Shown: one piece after another, positions 1-8,695 of the stretch | Layout of the letters: each line of letters opens with the position of its first letter | How positions within the stretch are numbered: the first letter of the stretch is position 1 | Assembly (NCBI RefSeq): GCF_900111485.1 | Contig: NZ_FOIC01000009.1 | Span: forward strand, 62,001 to 126,000 | Reading direction: 5' to 3' | Source of the DNA: Natrinema hispanicum | Lineage (GTDB): Archaea > Halobacteriota > Halobacteria > Halobacteriales > Natrialbaceae | DNA: 64,000 nucleotides | Translations under genes and position numbers: made by a program | Notes under the pieces: model-generated | Told to the model about the DNA's origin: nothing | Databases searched by the model: none | The model's input: only the letters and a program-made list of their open reading frames with translations

Positions 1-32
1 CTGGGCGTCGTAGATAACGGTGAGCGCTTACC

Positions 33-1955
33 ATGACTGAACTCGGCGGATTTCAAGATAAGGTTGCCCGCATCGATCTCTCGGAGGGGGATGTTGCCTA
101 CGAGTCGATCGACGACGAGGACGCAAAGAAGTATATCGGTGCGCGGGGGCTCGGGGTAAAGTACGTCTTCGATCAGGGGCCGGAGGTAGATCCGCTCGGG
201 CCGGATAACCTGCTTGCGTTCATGAACGGGCCGCTGTCGGGGACGCAAGTGACGATGAGTGGCCGGATCGCCGTCTGTACGAAATCGCCGCTGACCGGCA
301 CCGTCACCGACAGCCACCACGGGGGCTGGTCGGGGGCCCGGCTCAAGTGGGCCGGCTTCGACGGCCTTCTCTTTGAAGGCCAGGCCGACGACCCTGTCTA
401 CGCCGTCGTCGAGGACGGTGAGGTCGAACTCCGGGATGCCTCTCACCTCTGGGGGAACGGCGTCCACGAAACCCGTGATACGATCGAAGAGGAAGTTGAC
501 GGCTCCTACGGCAAGAACCTCTCGATCATGGCGATCGGCCCTGGCGGGGAAAACGAGGTCAAGTACGCCTGTATCATCAACGAGGACGACCGTGCCTCCG
601 GCCGGGGTGGGACGGGCTGTGTCATGGGGTCGAAGAATCTCAAGGCCGTTGTCGTCAAGTCCTCGACGAAGATGCCCCGGCCGGCTGACCCAGAGACCTT
701 CCGGGAGGGCCACCAGCAGGCGATGCAGGCGATCCAGGAATCGGAGGTCACCGCGCCCAACGAGGGTGGCCTCTCGATGTACGGGACGAACGTCCTGATG
801 AACATCGGCGAGGAGATGGACGGGCTCCCGACGAAAAACGGGAAGTATACCTCGACTGAAAGTATGCGAGAGGCGGAAGGCGTCGACATCGACGCCGAGC
901 GCGTCTCCGGCGAGAACGTCCGCGAAAACATCCTCGTCGACGAGCCGACCTGTCACTCCTGTCCGGTCGCCTGCAAGAAAGAAGTCGAGGTCCAGACGAT
1001 GCACAAAGGCGAGGAGCTGAACGTCCGGACCGAATCCTACGAGTACGAATCGGCCTACGCGCTCGGCCCGAACTCCGGCCACACCGACCGCGACGCCGTC
1101 GCGGTGATGATCGAGCGCTGTAACGACATGGGCGTCGACACCATCGAGGTGGGCAACATGATGGCGATGGCGATGGAGATGTCCGAGGAGGGCAAACTCG
1201 AGGAAGGTGACCTCGAGTGGGGTGACACCGAGACGATGATCGACATGATCGACCGGATCGGCTACCGTGAGGACGACCTCGCAGACCTGCTGGCCGAAGG
1301 GCCACGCCGGGTCGCCGACCGTAAGGAGGCCCACGACAACTCGCTGGCGGTCAAAGGCCAGACCATCGCGGCCTACGACCCGCGCTGTATGAAGGGCATG
1401 GGCATCGGCTACGCCACCTCGAACCGTGGAGCCTGCCACCTGCGAGGCTACACCCCCGCCGCCGAAATCCTCGGCATCCCTGAGAAGGTCGACCCCTACG
1501 AGTACGAGGGTAAAGGCGAACTCACCGCCCAATTCCAGGACCTCCACGCCATCAGTGACTCCTTCGACATCTGCAAGTTCAACGCCTTCGCCGAAGGCAT
1601 CGAGGAGTACGTCACCCAGTACAACGGGATGACCGGCCGGGACGTCACCGAAGACGAACTCCTCGAGGCCGGTGAACGAGTGTACAACCTCGAACGGTAC
1701 TACAACAACCTCGTTGGCTTCGACGGCAGCGACGACTCGCTGCCCGAGCGCTTCCTCGAAGACGGTATCCGCGGCCAGGGTGCAAGCGAAGGCGAGTACT
1801 GCGAACTCGAGGAGATGAAAGACGAGTACTACGACTACCGCGGCTGGGTCGACGGCGTCGTCCCCGACGAGAAACTCGACGAACTCGGCATTGACATTGG
1901 CCCTGGAACGGGCGTCAGCAGCGAAAGCGGCACGGCGGTCTCGAGCGACGACTGA
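33..1955 (+). CDS. Tungsten-containing aldehyde:ferredoxin oxidoreductase family protein
   Basis: A 640-residue protein of the AOR family, cytosolic enzymes that oxidise aldehydes to carboxylic acids with a tungstopterin and one [4Fe-4S] cluster, passing electrons to ferredoxin. Cluster ligands are visible as C307-x2-C310-x3-C314 (motif CHSCPVAC) and a distant C514 (DICKF). The spacing of about 200 residues before the last cysteine fits the family. The N-terminal half has the glycine-rich pterin region (GGWSGARLKWAG, about residues 96-108). The length is close to the usual 600-640. ATG is preceded by a short AT-poor leader. It stands alone in the window, so the physiological aldehyde cannot be inferred. 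The family call is firm; the substrate is unknown. Confidence 0.93.
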   Translation: MTELGGFQDKVARIDLSEGDVAYESIDDEDAKKYIGARGLGVKYVFDQGPEVDPLGPDNLLAFMNGPLSGTQVTMSGRIAVCTKSPLTGTVTDSHHGGWSGARLKWAGFDGLLFEGQADDPVYAVVEDGEVELRDASHLWGNGVHETRDTIEEEVDGSYGKNLSIMAIGPGGENEVKYACIINEDDRASGRGGTGCVMGSKNLKAVVVKSSTKMPRPADPETFREGHQQAMQAIQESEVTAPNEGGLSMYGTNVLMNIGEEMDGLPTKNGKYTSTESMREAEGVDIDAERVSGENVRENILVDEPTCHSCPVACKKEVEVQTMHKGEELNVRTESYEYESAYALGPNSGHTDRDAVAVMIERCNDMGVDTIEVGNMMAMAMEMSEEGKLEEGDLEWGDTETMIDMIDRIGYREDDLADLLAEGPRRVADRKEAHDNSLAVKGQTIAAYDPRCMKGMGIGYATSNRGACHLRGYTPAAEILGIPEKVDPYEYEGKGELTAQFQDLHAISDSFDICKFNAFAEGIEEYVTQYNGMTGRDVTEDELLEAGERVYNLERYYNNLVGFDGSDDSLPERFLEDGIRGQGASEGEYCELEEMKDEYYDYRGWVDGVVPDEKLDELGIDIGPGTGVSSESGTAVSSDD

Positions 1956-2069
1956 TCGCGGTCGGCGTCGCACATATTTTGTGGTGCTCGGCTCGCGGCC
2001 GTCTGGTTAGTTACGAATACTGTCTTCTTTATCTATATATACATGTAGGATTATTTAGCAGGGTTCGGT

Positions 2070-2666
2070 ATGGGATTTGCAAAACAGTGGAAAGGTGTCA
2101 ACGGCTATATGCTGCGGGACCCGGGGACGTTTTTCGCGGAGTACGACGAAACACATGGCATCGGCTACCCGGTCGCGTTCATGCTGGTGTCGTATTTCGC
2201 CGTCGTGGTGCCACTGGGGCTCCTCATGGTGGTGGTGAATATCACGGATCCGATACAGATTGCGGCTGCAGTGGGGGTCACACTGGGATTTGGCATCGTG
2301 TTTTGGGTTACTGGCATCGTTGAAGCACTCGTCGCTCACGGCCTCGCCTATCTGTTTGGTGCCCGTGGGCTGACAGAGACGCTCGAGGCGTATGCGTTTC
2401 CGGTCGTCGTTCGATACTGTCTGTGGTGGATTCCACTCGTCAACCTCGGTCTCGGACTCTACGGGCTTTACCTCCAGATCAAGGGGCTGGCGGCGTTTCA
2501 CGATCTTTCGACGGGTAAAGCAGCGATCGTCGCGCTCCTCGCGTCGGTCCTGTATCTGCTTCCCGTGTTCGTCGTCCTCGCAGCCGTGATCGGGGCGTTC
2601 GTCCTCGATCTCGGCAGTCAGCCAACCCCCCAACCGGCCATGCTCGTCCTCGAGGTCATCGCGTAG
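2070..2666 (+). CDS. Yip1-domain-like multi-pass membrane protein
   Basis: A 198-residue hydrophobic protein with about five predicted membrane segments (roughly residues 33-60, 68-95, 112-130, 135-150 and 165-190) after a short soluble N-terminus. The pattern, and the polar turn around residues 95-110 (YLFGARGLTETLEAYAF), resemble archaeal Yip1-domain proteins, which are common in haloarchaea and of unknown role. An AT-rich stretch (tatctatatatacatg, about 2031-2046) about 25-35 bases ahead of the ATG is a good TATA region, implying its own promoter. It is monocistronic as far as I can see. The fold family is inferred from the general pattern only. Confidence 0.75.
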   Translation: MGFAKQWKGVNGYMLRDPGTFFAEYDETHGIGYPVAFMLVSYFAVVVPLGLLMVVVNITDPIQIAAAVGVTLGFGIVFWVTGIVEALVAHGLAYLFGARGLTETLEAYAFPVVVRYCLWWIPLVNLGLGLYGLYLQIKGLAAFHDLSTGKAAIVALLASVLYLLPVFVVLAAVIGAFVLDLGSQPTPQPAMLVLEVIA

Positions 2667-2847
2667 CTGCTGGGACGATCGGTCGTCCTCCGCTGTCGTC
2701 ACTACCCTGTCGAAGCACAGTCACGTACAACTGCAGCCACGGCTGCGCAAAACGGATGGAACCGATCGAGAAGCAGAGAAACGTCCGTACGCTTCCGCTA
2801 CGGTATGAGGCGGATCGTGTCCGCAACAGCCTGCTCCGTAGACCTGA

Positions 2848-3231
2848 TCAGTCGTCGGCGACGGCGTAGGAGGCAGCCGAATCGGCTTCGTCCGGCTTCG
2901 TCAGCTCGACTTCGACGCCCCCGTTGGCGACAGAGACCAGTACGTCGTCGAAGTTCTTCCGGTACTCGGTTGCGTGCTTTCCGGTGGTGTTGATCCGGAC
3001 CTGCTCTGTGACTAAGTCGGCCTCGGTCAGCATTTCGACTTTGCGGTAGGCTGTCGACATCGGAATGTCACATTCCTCAGAAAGTTCCGTCGCCGTCAGC
3101 GCGGTTTCGGCTGTCGCCTCGAGAATGGCCCGACAGGCGTCGTCGTCGAGGGCCGCGAGCACGGCCTGCGGATCGACGGAATCATCACGTTGCCAACCTC
3201 GTCGCCGGGTATCTGAGTTCATAGCGGACAT
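2848..3231 (-). CDS. Winged-helix (ArsR-like) transcriptional regulator
   Basis: A small DNA-binding regulator of about 127 residues. It contains a canonical winged helix: an ARRAY-like first helix (VLAALDDDACRAIL), a helix-turn-helix (LTATELSEECDIPMSTAYRKV) and a wing, followed by an acidic tail. The arrangement is typical of haloarchaeal 'helix-turn-helix domain' regulators. An upstream extension is possible, but the Met at 3231 or the one at 3222 fits better with the AT-rich promoter near 3278-3300 on the same strand. It is divergently placed from the HTH_10 regulator at 3384. No ligand-binding cysteines are evident. The target is unknown. Confidence 0.8.
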   Translation of the reverse strand: MSAMNSDTRRRGWQRDDSVDPQAVLAALDDDACRAILEATAETALTATELSEECDIPMSTAYRKVEMLTEADLVTEQVRINTTGKHATEYRKNFDDVLVSVANGGVEVELTKPDEADSAASYAVADD

Positions 3232-3383
3232 CTGTTTCATCCAGTAGTAGCAACCAGACCCCCTCCAAATGAGTCCCAATAAATACAGGGGACTTTATAT
3301 CGGGTGTCGAATCCATCGCTCGGTGGGACGATTCGGGGCTTGCGGACGCAGGCTTTAGGATGTCTGCGTCCCACCAGTGCGTA

Positions 3384-4043
3384 ATGGCAGCGGGGATTCG
3401 CGCGGAGATAAAGATCGACGATCCGGCTGACTGTATCGTCGCACAGGCCGCAGCCGAGACGAGCGGTCGGGCCCACTCCGTCTCGAAGAGTACCAACCCG
3501 TCAGCGCCCGAGCGCGTGACCGTCGAGTTCATGCTCGAGGCAGAGATGGAACCCGACGAGTTCGACGTCGACACCGACCTCTCGTCGATCTTCTCGTATG
3601 GCTCGAGCACTGTCTATCGCTTCGAGCGCGACCTCGACGGCGACTGTCCCTGTGCGTGCATCGAGCAGTTCGACTGCCCGCTCGTCGACGTCCGCGCACA
3701 TGGTTCGGCACTGTACCTGACTTTTCATGCGCCGGATATGGCACAACTGCAGACGGTCATCGGTGCGTTACGCGAGCGGTATGCGACACTCGACGTCCAG
3801 CGCCTGCTCCAGTCCCAGCAAGAACACACCGAGCAAAACCTCGTCTTCGTCGATCGGAACACGCTCACCGATCGACAGGCGGAGGTCCTCGAGACGGCCC
3901 ACCGGATGGGCTACTTCGAACACCCAAAGCGGGCCAACGCTGGCGAGGTCGCTGACGAGCTCGGGATCACCGGAACGACACTGACCGAACACCTCGCCGC
4001 AGCGCAGACCAAGCTCTTGGACGCGATCCTCGATCATGAGTAG
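3384..4043 (+). CDS. HTH_10 (bacterio-opsin activator-type) regulator
   Basis: The C-terminal ~55 residues carry the HTH_10 domain: LTDRQAEVLETAHRMGYFEHP, then a helix-turn-helix ending EHLAAAQTKLLDAIL. This is the DNA-binding domain of haloarchaeal Bat-like regulators. The N-terminal ~150 residues are a probable sensory/BAT half with a CPCACIEQFDC cysteine cluster, possibly metal- or redox-binding (inference). I start at the Met at 3384 (MAAGIRAEIKI), because a TATA-like ctttagga lies about 28 bases upstream and would give a leaderless message. A Met at 3360 is also open. It is divergent from the winged-helix gene. The target genes are unknown. Confidence 0.82.
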   Translation: MAAGIRAEIKIDDPADCIVAQAAAETSGRAHSVSKSTNPSAPERVTVEFMLEAEMEPDEFDVDTDLSSIFSYGSSTVYRFERDLDGDCPCACIEQFDCPLVDVRAHGSALYLTFHAPDMAQLQTVIGALRERYATLDVQRLLQSQQEHTEQNLVFVDRNTLTDRQAEVLETAHRMGYFEHPKRANAGEVADELGITGTTLTEHLAAAQTKLLDAILDHE

Positions 4044-4195
4044 GCGTCTCGCGCAGCCGGCGGCCGATCCACGTCAAGTCGTAAGAACGTGTCGGGTCCT
4101 ACAGATAACCGGCAGCGAACCGCAATGATATATATACCGGACGTGAGCTATAGCGTACACAACACAAGCGAGGGTCTTCCCCGACCCACTCCGCC

Positions 4196-4348
4196 ATGAG
4201 TAGATACGAATTCACGTGCCCCGAGTGTGGGCAGGCGATCGAAGTCAACGAATCGATGCGCGAAGCCACGCTGACACACGGCTGCCCGGTCTGTGCAGCG
4301 TCGGTGACACCATCCGATTTCGTGGCGGAGCAACCGACCGAGAACTGA
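4196..4348 (+). CDS. Small zinc-ribbon protein, 50 aa
   Basis: A complete 50-codon reading frame, ATG to TGA, encoding a two-knuckle zinc ribbon: CPECG at residues 8-12 and CPVCA at residues 30-34, with an acidic tail. Such single-ribbon 'micro-proteins' are abundant in haloarchaea. An AT-rich block (gatatatataccgg, about 4128-4141) lies roughly 60 bases upstream and could be the promoter. The function is unknown; a role in regulation or as a protein-interaction module is inference. Confidence 0.75.
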   Translation: MSRYEFTCPECGQAIEVNESMREATLTHGCPVCAASVTPSDFVAEQPTEN

Positions 4349-4407
4349 GTGCTGAGCACGCGACATCCCTCTCGAGACGCCGCCCTGTGCCGACGGCCAC
4401 TCCCGTT

Positions 4408-4860
4408 CTACGCCTGTCGATCGACTGTGGTCCGGCGGCCGTTTAACGTGGCCGGCTCGAGGCGATAGAGTTCGATAGCGAGCTCTTCTTTCCCGTCTGC
4501 CCAGAGCTCGAACAGCGGTCGCTTTGCCTCGCCATACTGGGCAATTTCCTCGGGTGTGAGTTCCGACGGCTCGATGCTCTCGAGGCTGCCCGTCGCGATG
4601 ATACTGCGATAGGACGAATCCGCCTCGTCGTAGACGACGAGGCGTGCCGCTGGCGAGGACTCGAGGAACTGGCGCTTTTCGCTCTCGGGCGTCGACACCA
4701 GCCGCATATAGAAATCCCGCTTGTCGTCGTCGTAGCCGTACGAGATCGGAATCGCATAGGGCTCGTCCGTGCGCGCAAGTGACAGCACTCCCGTCTCATG
4801 CCGACTGAGGAAATCGTCGATCTCCGCGTCGGTCATCTCGGTCTCCTGTTCGATGGCCAT
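4408..4860 (-). CDS. Pyridoxamine 5'-phosphate oxidase-family (split-barrel flavin) protein
   Basis: A protein of about 150 residues, starting at MAIEQETEM, with the split-barrel FMN-binding pattern of the PPOX/NimA group. Its marks are a helix followed by HETGVLSLA, then DEPYAIPISYGYD, a FYMRLVSTPESEK strand and a SYRSIIATGSLESI strand. Members are stand-alone flavin or F420-binding oxidoreductases of mostly unknown substrate; F420 genes lie elsewhere in this window. An upstream extension of 16 residues is possible but less likely. It is transcribed towards the small zinc-ribbon gene. Confidence 0.85.
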   Translation of the reverse strand: MAIEQETEMTDAEIDDFLSRHETGVLSLARTDEPYAIPISYGYDDDKRDFYMRLVSTPESEKRQFLESSPAARLVVYDEADSSYRSIIATGSLESIEPSELTPEEIAQYGEAKRPLFELWADGKEELAIELYRLEPATLNGRRTTVDRQA

Positions 4861-4989
4861 CGTCTCAGTAGCTTGCCAAAGGTGAAACACTATCTTTATA
4901 GTTGTCATCGACCGCGAGACACGCCGTTGAACTTGCAGTATCGATCGATACCGAGCCTACTGTCGGGCGCTCTCGGCGCGATCGCCGGG

Positions 4990-5355
4990 TCAAGACGTGT
5001 TGGTACCGATCACGACCGGGTCCCGGATCTCGAGTGCTGTCTCGAACTCGGCCTCGCGGTCCGTCCGCCGTCCGATCCGCAACAGCTGTTCTTCGTGTGC
5101 ACGACGGATCGCAGACAGCTCGCGGTCGGTGACGCCGAGACGCGCGCCGAGTCCGTCCCAATGACCCCACTCGACGAGAAAGACCTCGAGGTCGGCGTCA
5201 GCATAGAGCCGTTCGTACTTCCGGCGGTATCGCTCGCGGTCCGATCCGAGCACCGCCTGTGCGCGGTCGATCAGGTCCGGCAGTCGGGTCGGCGCGACGC
5301 TCGCTTTGGCGGCGGTGAGCAGGAGGATCTGTCCCTCGATCGGTTCGCCCGTCAT
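4990..5355 (-). CDS. Conserved hypothetical haloarchaeal protein, 121 aa
   Basis: A soluble, largely helical 121-residue protein rich in Arg and Glu, with no membrane segment and no motif I recognise. Its start codon directly abuts the stop codon of the MoaD-C-like gene upstream (TAA at 5358-5356, ATG at 5355). The two are therefore co-transcribed and probably translationally coupled. I cannot assign a function. The strong coupling suggests a role linked to that upstream protein. Confidence 0.7.
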   Translation of the reverse strand: MTGEPIEGQILLLTAAKASVAPTRLPDLIDRAQAVLGSDRERYRRKYERLYADADLEVFLVEWGHWDGLGARLGVTDRELSAIRRAHEEQLLRIGRRTDREAEFETALEIRDPVVIGTNTS

Positions 5356-5616
5356 TTACCCGCCTGCGCGCATCGCTTTCTGTGCGAACTGTTCGACGAG
5401 GGGCTCGAGCGTGGCTTCTTCGCCCTCGAAGATGACCGTCACCTCGGTGAGCTGCAACGACGGGCCGACGCCGACCGTCTCCGAGGAGAACGTCGCCGTC
5501 CAGTCGTCGCCTGCGACGGTATCGTCGGCGATTCGCTCACCACCCAGGTTCGTCAGATACCGGACCACGAGCCGCTCGGAGATGCCGCGAAAGGACCGCT
5601 CGAGACGCACTGTCAT
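5356..5616 (-). CDS. MoaD C-terminal-domain-like (DUF1952-like) protein
   Basis: An 86-residue protein starting at MTVRLERSFRG. Its pattern of RYLTNLGGE, GPSLQLTEVTV and a QKAMRAGG ending recalls the domain that follows the ubiquitin-like part in MoaD-related proteins. This is a recognition from memory and should be confirmed by a domain search. It fits the presence of a separate MoaD/SAMP-like protein at 7167-7445, with a pterin-dependent AOR at the window start. It forms a two-gene unit with the 121-aa hypothetical immediately downstream. Confidence 0.55.
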   Translation of the reverse strand: MTVRLERSFRGISERLVVRYLTNLGGERIADDTVAGDDWTATFSSETVGVGPSLQLTEVTVIFEGEEATLEPLVEQFAQKAMRAGG

Positions 5617-5687
5617 ACACTCGATTCGGCTGCCGGACGGATATACTGTCGGGCACCGTGCGGTCGTCGACACCGTGATCGTCGCGA

Positions 5688-6008
5688 TCAGCCAAGCGCG
5701 CGAAAGAGGACCACCGCACCGATGCCGCCACACAGCGCCAGCAGGATGTTCTCCGTGCGCCACATGACCAGCACGACGATGCCCGCTGCACCCCACTCTG
5801 CTGGTCCGCCGGCTGCCAGTTCCGGCCCGAGGATCGCGATCACGATCGCGCCCGGCAGGACCGACAGTCCGGCCTCGAGTCGCTCGCTGACCTCGATTCG
5901 GCGCAGCAGCCAGAAGCCACCGACTTTCGTGAGGACCGTCACAACCGTCATCGCGAGGATGACGCCGACGACGAGCGGATCGAGTGCGAGTGTGCCGTCA
6001 CTGATCAT
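5688..6008 (-). CDS. azlD: AzlD-family branched-chain amino acid exporter small subunit
   Basis: A 106-residue membrane protein with about four hydrophobic segments, including LVVGVILAMTVVTVLTKVGG near the start, typical of AzlD. AzlD partners the larger AzlC to export branched-chain amino acids or analogues across the cytoplasmic membrane. It overlaps the 3' end of azlC by 11 bases in the same direction, indicating a translationally coupled pair. Confidence 0.88.
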   Translation of the reverse strand: MISDGTLALDPLVVGVILAMTVVTVLTKVGGFWLLRRIEVSERLEAGLSVLPGAIVIAILGPELAAGGPAEWGAAGIVVLVMWRTENILLALCGGIGAVVLFRALG

Positions 6009-6789
6009 AGCGGATCACCTCCACTGCGGCGGCTGCGAGTCCACCGAGCAGGATATACCACCGACCCGGAACGAACGTCGCGGCGACGATGGCCGTCACG
6101 AGCGCGACGAGCCATGGGACGAGCGTCGACCGTCCGTCCCAGAGTTCGACCGCGAGTGCGATGAAGACCGCCGCGAGGACGAAATCGATGCCGTACCGGG
6201 CCGGATCGCCGATCACGCCACCGGCGGTCGCCCCGATGATCGTCGCGCCGACCCAGCAACACCAGATCGCGATCCCGGATCCCAGCAGGAACGCGCCGCG
6301 GCCACTGCCGGACTTGAGTTCTCGCATGGTCAGTGCCCAGTTTTCGTCGGCCATCACCAGCAGGCTCCCGTAGCTCTGGCGCGGTGAGAGCCGTTCGAAC
6401 CACGGTCCCAACGCCGCCCCCATCAACGAGTAGCGAAGGTTGATTGCCAGCGTCGTGAGGACAATCGCTGCGACCGGCAGTGGGTCCGTCCAGAGTTCCA
6501 TGGCAACGATCTGGGCGGCACCCGCGATGACGGTCGCGCTCATCAGTGTTGCCTCAGCGACGCTTAGGCCTGCCTGGCGGGCGAGCATCCCGAACGCGAT
6601 TCCGTATCCGCCGACGCCGATCGCAACCGGGAGACAGGTGAGCAAGCCGGCGCGGATATCCTCTCGATCGAACGTGAGTGGCTCGCGCTCGACTGCCGTC
6701 GCCTGCGGGTCATCGACCGCCCCCTCTGATGGGGTTTCGAGGGACTCACTGTGGTCGCGATCAGCGTCGCTCCCGTCGAGTTTCGTCAC
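5998..6789 (-). CDS. azlC: AzlC-family branched-chain amino acid exporter large subunit
   Basis: A 263-residue protein: an acidic cytosolic N-terminus of about 45 residues followed by 6-8 membrane segments, with the AzlC signature around AGAAQIVAMELW and LAINLRYSLMGAALG. It is predicted to form an efflux permease with AzlD. The reading frame begins at a GTG (6789), because the next in-frame Met is deep inside the first membrane segments. The long acidic N-terminal extension is a usual haloarchaeal feature. No dedicated regulator is adjacent. Confidence 0.9.
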   Translation of the reverse strand: MTKLDGSDADRDHSESLETPSEGAVDDPQATAVEREPLTFDREDIRAGLLTCLPVAIGVGGYGIAFGMLARQAGLSVAEATLMSATVIAGAAQIVAMELWTDPLPVAAIVLTTLAINLRYSLMGAALGPWFERLSPRQSYGSLLVMADENWALTMRELKSGSGRGAFLLGSGIAIWCCWVGATIIGATAGGVIGDPARYGIDFVLAAVFIALAVELWDGRSTLVPWLVALVTAIVAATFVPGRWYILLGGLAAAAVEVIRYDQ

Positions 6790-6881
6790 GGTTGCTGTGA
6801 GTCGAACGACGCGTAAAGCGTTCTCGAAACCGCCGTCGACTCACCGTGTTTGGACGACTCGGACACTCCCTAACGACTTGT

Positions 6882-7100
6882 TCATACACCTGCAAAGAGC
6901 AGTGCCAGCGCAACGGCTCCCGCAGCGACGCCGTACAACGGGCTACTGACGACGAGGACGACCGCGACAAGAGCGGCGACGACGCCAAGAAAGAGACACA
7001 CCTGCTTGCGCATCGTTCGATCGTCGTTACGGTCAATAAGCCAGTCGAGGCCCAGTTCGAGTCGGAACTCGGCGGCTTCATCGAGCATGCACGATACCAT
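6882..7100 (-). CDS. Small two-TM membrane protein, 72 aa
   Basis: A short soluble N-terminus (EAAEFRLELGLDWLIDRNDDRT) is followed by two closely spaced hydrophobic helices (about residues 36-52 and 56-71) with almost no C-terminal tail. An alternative start is the Met four codons in (7088). It lies upstream of azlC on the same strand with a 92-base gap. I recognise no family and assign no function; the composition and membrane pattern support a real gene. Confidence 0.6.
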   Translation of the reverse strand: MVSCMLDEAAEFRLELGLDWLIDRNDDRTMRKQVCLFLGVVAALVAVVLVVSSPLYGVAAGAVALALLFAGV

Positions 7101-7166
7101 TGTTTGGTTGATACTACAGTCGGGACACGATTCGCTCGGCGGAGTGGCGGAATCGCTGTCCCGACG

Positions 7167-7445
7167 CTAGCCGCCAGCGACCGGCGGGAACACTGACACG
7201 ACGTCACCGGCTTCGAGTGACGTCTCGGCTCCGGCCATATGGACCACGTTGCGGCCGTTTTTCAGCACGCTCAGCTGTGGCCGGATCTGTCCCTCCTCGA
7301 GTAACTGCCCCTCGAGGCCGTCGTACTCGCCCTCGAGAGTGGTGAGCACGTCACCGACGGTCGCGTCGTCTCCGACCGTTCGCGTTTGCTCTTTCTCCCC
7401 GACGGCTTCCCGGAACGTGGCGAAAAACCGGAGATCGATGTCCAT
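7167..7445 (-). CDS. Ubiquitin-like small archaeal modifier / MoaD-family protein (SAMP3-like)
   Basis: A 92-residue beta-grasp protein beginning MDIDLRFFATFRE and ending VFPPVAGG. The exposed C-terminal Gly-Gly is the hallmark of MoaD/ThiS sulphur carriers and of haloarchaeal SAMPs, which are adenylated by an E1-like enzyme and then used either in molybdopterin synthesis or for isopeptide tagging of proteins. Length and N-terminal pattern are closest, from memory, to Haloferax SAMP3. It stands apart from its neighbours, with a 183-base gap upstream. Confidence 0.88.
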   Translation of the reverse strand: MDIDLRFFATFREAVGEKEQTRTVGDDATVGDVLTTLEGEYDGLEGQLLEEGQIRPQLSVLKNGRNVVHMAGAETSLEAGDVVSVFPPVAGG

Positions 7446-7628
7446 ACATGAGGATCGTGGGCTGACGATATAAGTCCGGGCGGTGGTCCCACCGCGATCG
7501 ACTCTCGCGGTGTGTCGTTCGGCCGGGCGGTGACTGCCGCCGGTTCAGACGGTTTGCTGTACCGATGTATCGGCACACCCGTCTGCTGGATCGCGGTTGC
7601 GCCGAACATGACCGACAGCGTTCCGTAT

Positions 7629-7979
7629 TCAGGTCGCCGAGGCCGCCGGCGACGTCGTGTACGCGACCGACGCGACATCGGCGGTCGTGAGCGCGTCGTC
7701 GATCGCGCTCGCACCGCGTTCGGCTGCCTCGCGTTCGTCGTCGGCCTCGGTGGTAACCGTCACGGAGAATTCGAGAGTGATCGTGTACGGATCGAACGGC
7801 GCTGTCGGATGTTCGTAGACGTTGGCGTCAGTAACGTCCCAGTCAGTGATCGTCCCCTCGGCTGCGAGGGTCTCGAGGGTGTCGGCAAGTGTCGACGTCG
7901 CGTCGTCACAGGCGGTCGTATCGGATCCGCCATGAAGCGTCACGAGCGTCGTCCCGGTTCGGGACACAGCGAACTCCAT
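7629..7979 (-). CDS. Conserved hypothetical protein, 116 aa
   Basis: An acidic, threonine-rich soluble protein with alternating strand-like segments (FAVSRTGTTLVTLHGG; PYTITLEFSVTVTTEADD) and an alanine-rich tail. Composition and codon use match haloarchaeal coding sequence. I recognise no domain. The pattern of a helix between two beta stretches could be a small alpha/beta sandwich, but that is speculation. Confidence 0.6.
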   Translation of the reverse strand: MEFAVSRTGTTLVTLHGGSDTTACDDATSTLADTLETLAAEGTITDWDVTDANVYEHPTAPFDPYTITLEFSVTVTTEADDEREAAERGASAIDDALTTADVASVAYTTSPAASAT

Positions 7980-8037
7980 GCCGTCTCTAAGGCGGCCTGG
8001 AGTTTCAATGCTTGGGATGAATTAACACGGGGAGTCA

Positions 8038-8520
8038 TTACTCGATCCAGAACGGAACGCCGTGCTCCGAGAGGATCGATCGCATCCGGTCGACGCCACC
8101 CTGAATATCCCACCCATCCTGTGTGTAGTGTTTGTACGGATGGCGAAGCCACGAATGTTCGCGATGGGCGAACACCTCGACAGCACCCTCGCCTGTCCGA
8201 AACAGCGTGACGTGTAGTTGCCACTTTGCAAGCGGTGATTCACGGCGGACCCAGCTCCCCGCCGAGCGTCGGCCGTCGTCGTGAACCTTCAGCGACGCGA
8301 TCGGCTCCGACTCGAACGCCAGCTCCGCGAGTATCGACCGCACCGCATACAGGGTGCGCTTGATGGTGCCGACGTACTCCGCTGGATGTTGTCTGCAAAT
8401 GGCGTAGCCACCGAGGGGCTCTTTGAGCCGATGGAGCGCCGGCAGGAGTCGACGGCGGACGCGAGTCGTCAGATCGATCGCGTCGGTTCCGTCCAGTGTC
8501 GGTCGGTCAGTCGTCGCCAC
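8038..8520 (-). CDS. Conserved hypothetical protein, ~160 aa
   Basis: A soluble protein with a helical N-terminal half (TTRVRRRLLPALHRLKEPLG) and a C-terminal half containing WQLHVTLFR, HREHSWLRHPYKHY and a VPFWIE terminus. It is rich in His, Trp and Tyr. The family is unknown to me. Two GTG starts (8529 and 8520) are possible. The second gives a normal haloarchaeal N-terminus and sits about 30 bases below a weak AT-rich element, so I chose it. It has no operon partners. Confidence 0.62.
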   Translation of the reverse strand: MATTDRPTLDGTDAIDLTTRVRRRLLPALHRLKEPLGGYAICRQHPAEYVGTIKRTLYAVRSILAELAFESEPIASLKVHDDGRRSAGSWVRRESPLAKWQLHVTLFRTGEGAVEVFAHREHSWLRHPYKHYTQDGWDIQGGVDRMRSILSEHGVPFWIE

Positions 8521-8695
8521 ACGTCTCACTCTCGAGTCCGACTACAAAATCGTTACTATCAGATTCGTTTCGTTTCTGTAATGCTGGCCGAGTAAAGCAA
8601 GGATACAGGCGTACAAAACCGAAAACATGACTATATAGAACAGACTCAAACATGACACGTTCCGAAGAAAATCGCTCGGGCAGTATCGCCACTCG

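Noticed and set aside
8628-8652. Strong TATA-like actatatag followed by an ATG, as a promoter for a plus-strand gene.
   Set aside because: The frame that follows is antisense to the 8696-9082 gene and has the composition of a shadow.
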